Assembly: GCF_014873875.1 (NCBI RefSeq)
Contig: NZ_JADBEM010000001.1
Location: 6,882,001-6,946,000, forward strand
DNA length: 64,000 bases
Direction: 5' to 3'
Origin: Actinopolymorpha pittospori
GTDB lineage: Bacteria; Actinomycetota; Actinomycetes; Propionibacteriales; Actinopolymorphaceae
A program made the position numbers and the translations under genes. Shown in pieces: positions 63,040 through 64,000 of the stretch (the first letter of the stretch is position 1; the number at the start of each line of letters is the position of its first letter). The notes under the pieces were generated by a model. It had not been told where the DNA came from, made no database searches, and saw only the letters and a list, made by a program, of their open reading frames with translations.

Positions 63040-64000
63040 TCAGGCGGCACGAGGGGTGATGTGAACCGTGCTCGCCCACGACGGGGTTCCATACGGCGCA
63101 CGGTGGCTGATCACCGCGCAGACAAGACGGCTACGGGTAGGGGTGTCCGGCCACGGGGTATCGCCGTCAGTCAGGACGATCACCACGTGCGGAGCGGGGA
63201 CGGCCTGCTCGGCGGCGGCGATGCCGACGCGCATGTCGGTGCCCCCTCCCCCACTCAGGCGTACCGACGTGGCCGAGCGGACCCGCTGGGCCGTCGTGGC
63301 GGCGGCGTCGCAAGACAGCAGCCGCACACGCTCGCGGGCCACCCCAGAGGACCGCAGGACACCGGTCACTTCGCTCATCGCGGCATCGAGATCGGCCTGA
63401 CTCATCGACCCGGAGGTGTCCAAGACGATGGAGACAACCACCGAAGGGGCCCGCAAGGCGGGCTTGACGATGCGCGGAAGGCGGCGACGGGAGGGGCGGC
63501 TGTAGGTGTAGTCCACGCGACCAGCACGATCGGCCACAGCACGACGTACGGCGGCACGCAGCAGCCGGTCCCACGGCACTGTCGGGGGCGCAAGGACCGC
63601 TGCGGCCCAACGGGTCAGCCCGCCAGGAACGCTGCCGCGACCCTTGGCCTGCTCGACAGCCCATACCTCATGGGCGACACGACGGCGCACAAAGTCCGCC
63701 TCAGCAGGGCTGACAGGCTCGGCGCTGCCGTCCCCCAGCCCGACACCGGCCGGAAGTTCGCCAGGCACAGGCGGGCACCCCGACCCGGACCCACACCCGC
63801 ACGACCCATCGTCAGGCAGCGCCGGGACGGCACCATCCGGAGGGACGAGCCTCGCGTAGTAGGTCTCCGCAAGGTCTCCGTCATCACAGCCGAGCGCGGC
63901 GGGCGTCACCACGCCCTCAGGCAGCGGGACACCAGCCCCGAGCAGGTCGTCGTTGATCTCGGCGTCCCCGGCGAGATTCCACGCGAGCTGATGCCTCGGA
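63040..64000 (-). CDS. von Willebrand A / putative metallopeptidase-type protein, 5' end beyond window
   Basis: Over 320 residues are visible; the frame continues off the right edge. WNLAGDAEINDDLLGAGVPL is the C-terminal end of the N-terminal putative metallopeptidase domain (DUF2201 type), so the HExxH region should lie outside. RRRVAHEVWAVEQAKGRGSV is a linker. The vWA-like domain has VVSIVLDTSGSMSQADLDAA (MIDAS DxSxS), GGGGTDMRVGIAAAEQAVPA and VVIVLTDGDTPWPD. Such proteins often work with MoxR-type ATPases. It heads the operon continuing to 61599. Confidence 0.8.
   Translation of the reverse strand, partial: PRHQLAWNLAGDAEINDDLLGAGVPLPEGVVTPAALGCDDGDLAETYYARLVPPDGAVPALPDDGSCGCGSGSGCPPVPGELPAGVGLGDGSAEPVSPAEADFVRRRVAHEVWAVEQAKGRGSVPGGLTRWAAAVLAPPTVPWDRLLRAAVRRAVADRAGRVDYTYSRPSRRRLPRIVKPALRAPSVVVSIVLDTSGSMSQADLDAAMSEVTGVLRSSGVARERVRLLSCDAAATTAQRVRSATSVRLSGGGGTDMRVGIAAAEQAVPAPHVVIVLTDGDTPWPDTPTRSRLVCAVISHRAPYGTPSWASTVHITPRAA

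Overview
The window is high-GC DNA with GTG starts, many 4-base ATGA/GTGA gene overlaps, a WhiB relic, a DUF3560 relic and a type IV-B CRISPR-Cas module. Together these point to an actinomycete. The genus cannot be fixed from the sequence. No rRNA, tRNA, replication origin or core metabolic operon was seen. The density of insertion sequences, relic genes, stress and defence genes, and small plasmid-type genes indicates a decaying plasmid, an integrated element or a genomic island.

Layout. 1-2.5 kb: a phosphotransferase (APH) gene cut by an IS1380 element. 2.6-7.2 kb: plasmid-type regulators (an HTH protein, a broken WhiB), a hypothetical gene with a second partial copy, an APH(6)-like kinase and an IS701-family element. 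7.3-11.6 kb: three insertion sequences (IS1380, IS5 and a DDE element) stacked on one TTAG site. 11.8-14.6 kb: three APH-fold kinases in a row. 14.6-18.3 kb: a heterodimeric ABC exporter. 18.6-21.4 kb: a compact type IV-B locus (csf1, a 76-residue protein, cas11, csf2/cas7, csf3/cas5) with no CRISPR array and a damaged csf3 end. 21.7-24.7 kb: a remnant secreted protein and a large Tat-exported glycoside hydrolase. 24.7-28.5 kb: a graveyard of DNA-ligase, resolvase and unknown-family fragments around an intact alpha/beta hydrolase. 28.6-34.8 kb: a small gene, a DUF3560 relic and a second ABC exporter pair whose second gene is split by an IS3 element.

35-43 kb: GNAT and DinB genes, a headless GMC oxidoreductase, IS630 and IS1380 side by side, and two P-loop kinases. 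43.3-46.2 kb: a truncated CysH-like PP-loop gene (the usual partner of type IV-B loci) and an operon of five tiny overlapping plasmid-type genes. 46.5-49.8 kb: two more APH kinases (one with an in-frame stop), an IS110 relic and a GNAT. 50.7-55.2 kb: a complete type II CBASS anti-phage operon (CD-NTase, Cap2 E1/E2, Cap3 JAB peptidase, Cap4 SAVED nuclease). 55.7-58.3 kb: a multiply broken ATP-dependent DNA ligase, an antitoxin/Doc toxin pair and an intact member of the unknown family seen as relics at 25-28 kb. 58.7-60.2 kb: VOC, GNAT and AHSA1-like genes. 60.6-64 kb: an ISL3 transposase remnant fused onto a plasmid gene start, then a minus-strand operon headed by a von Willebrand A / putative metallopeptidase gene that runs off the window.

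The parts that look functional as systems are the CBASS operon, the first ABC exporter, the Doc toxin-antitoxin pair and possibly the type IV-B effector module. Much of the rest is in visible decay through IS insertion, frameshifts and nonsense changes. All functional calls come from reading the sequence and recalling family features; no database search was run.
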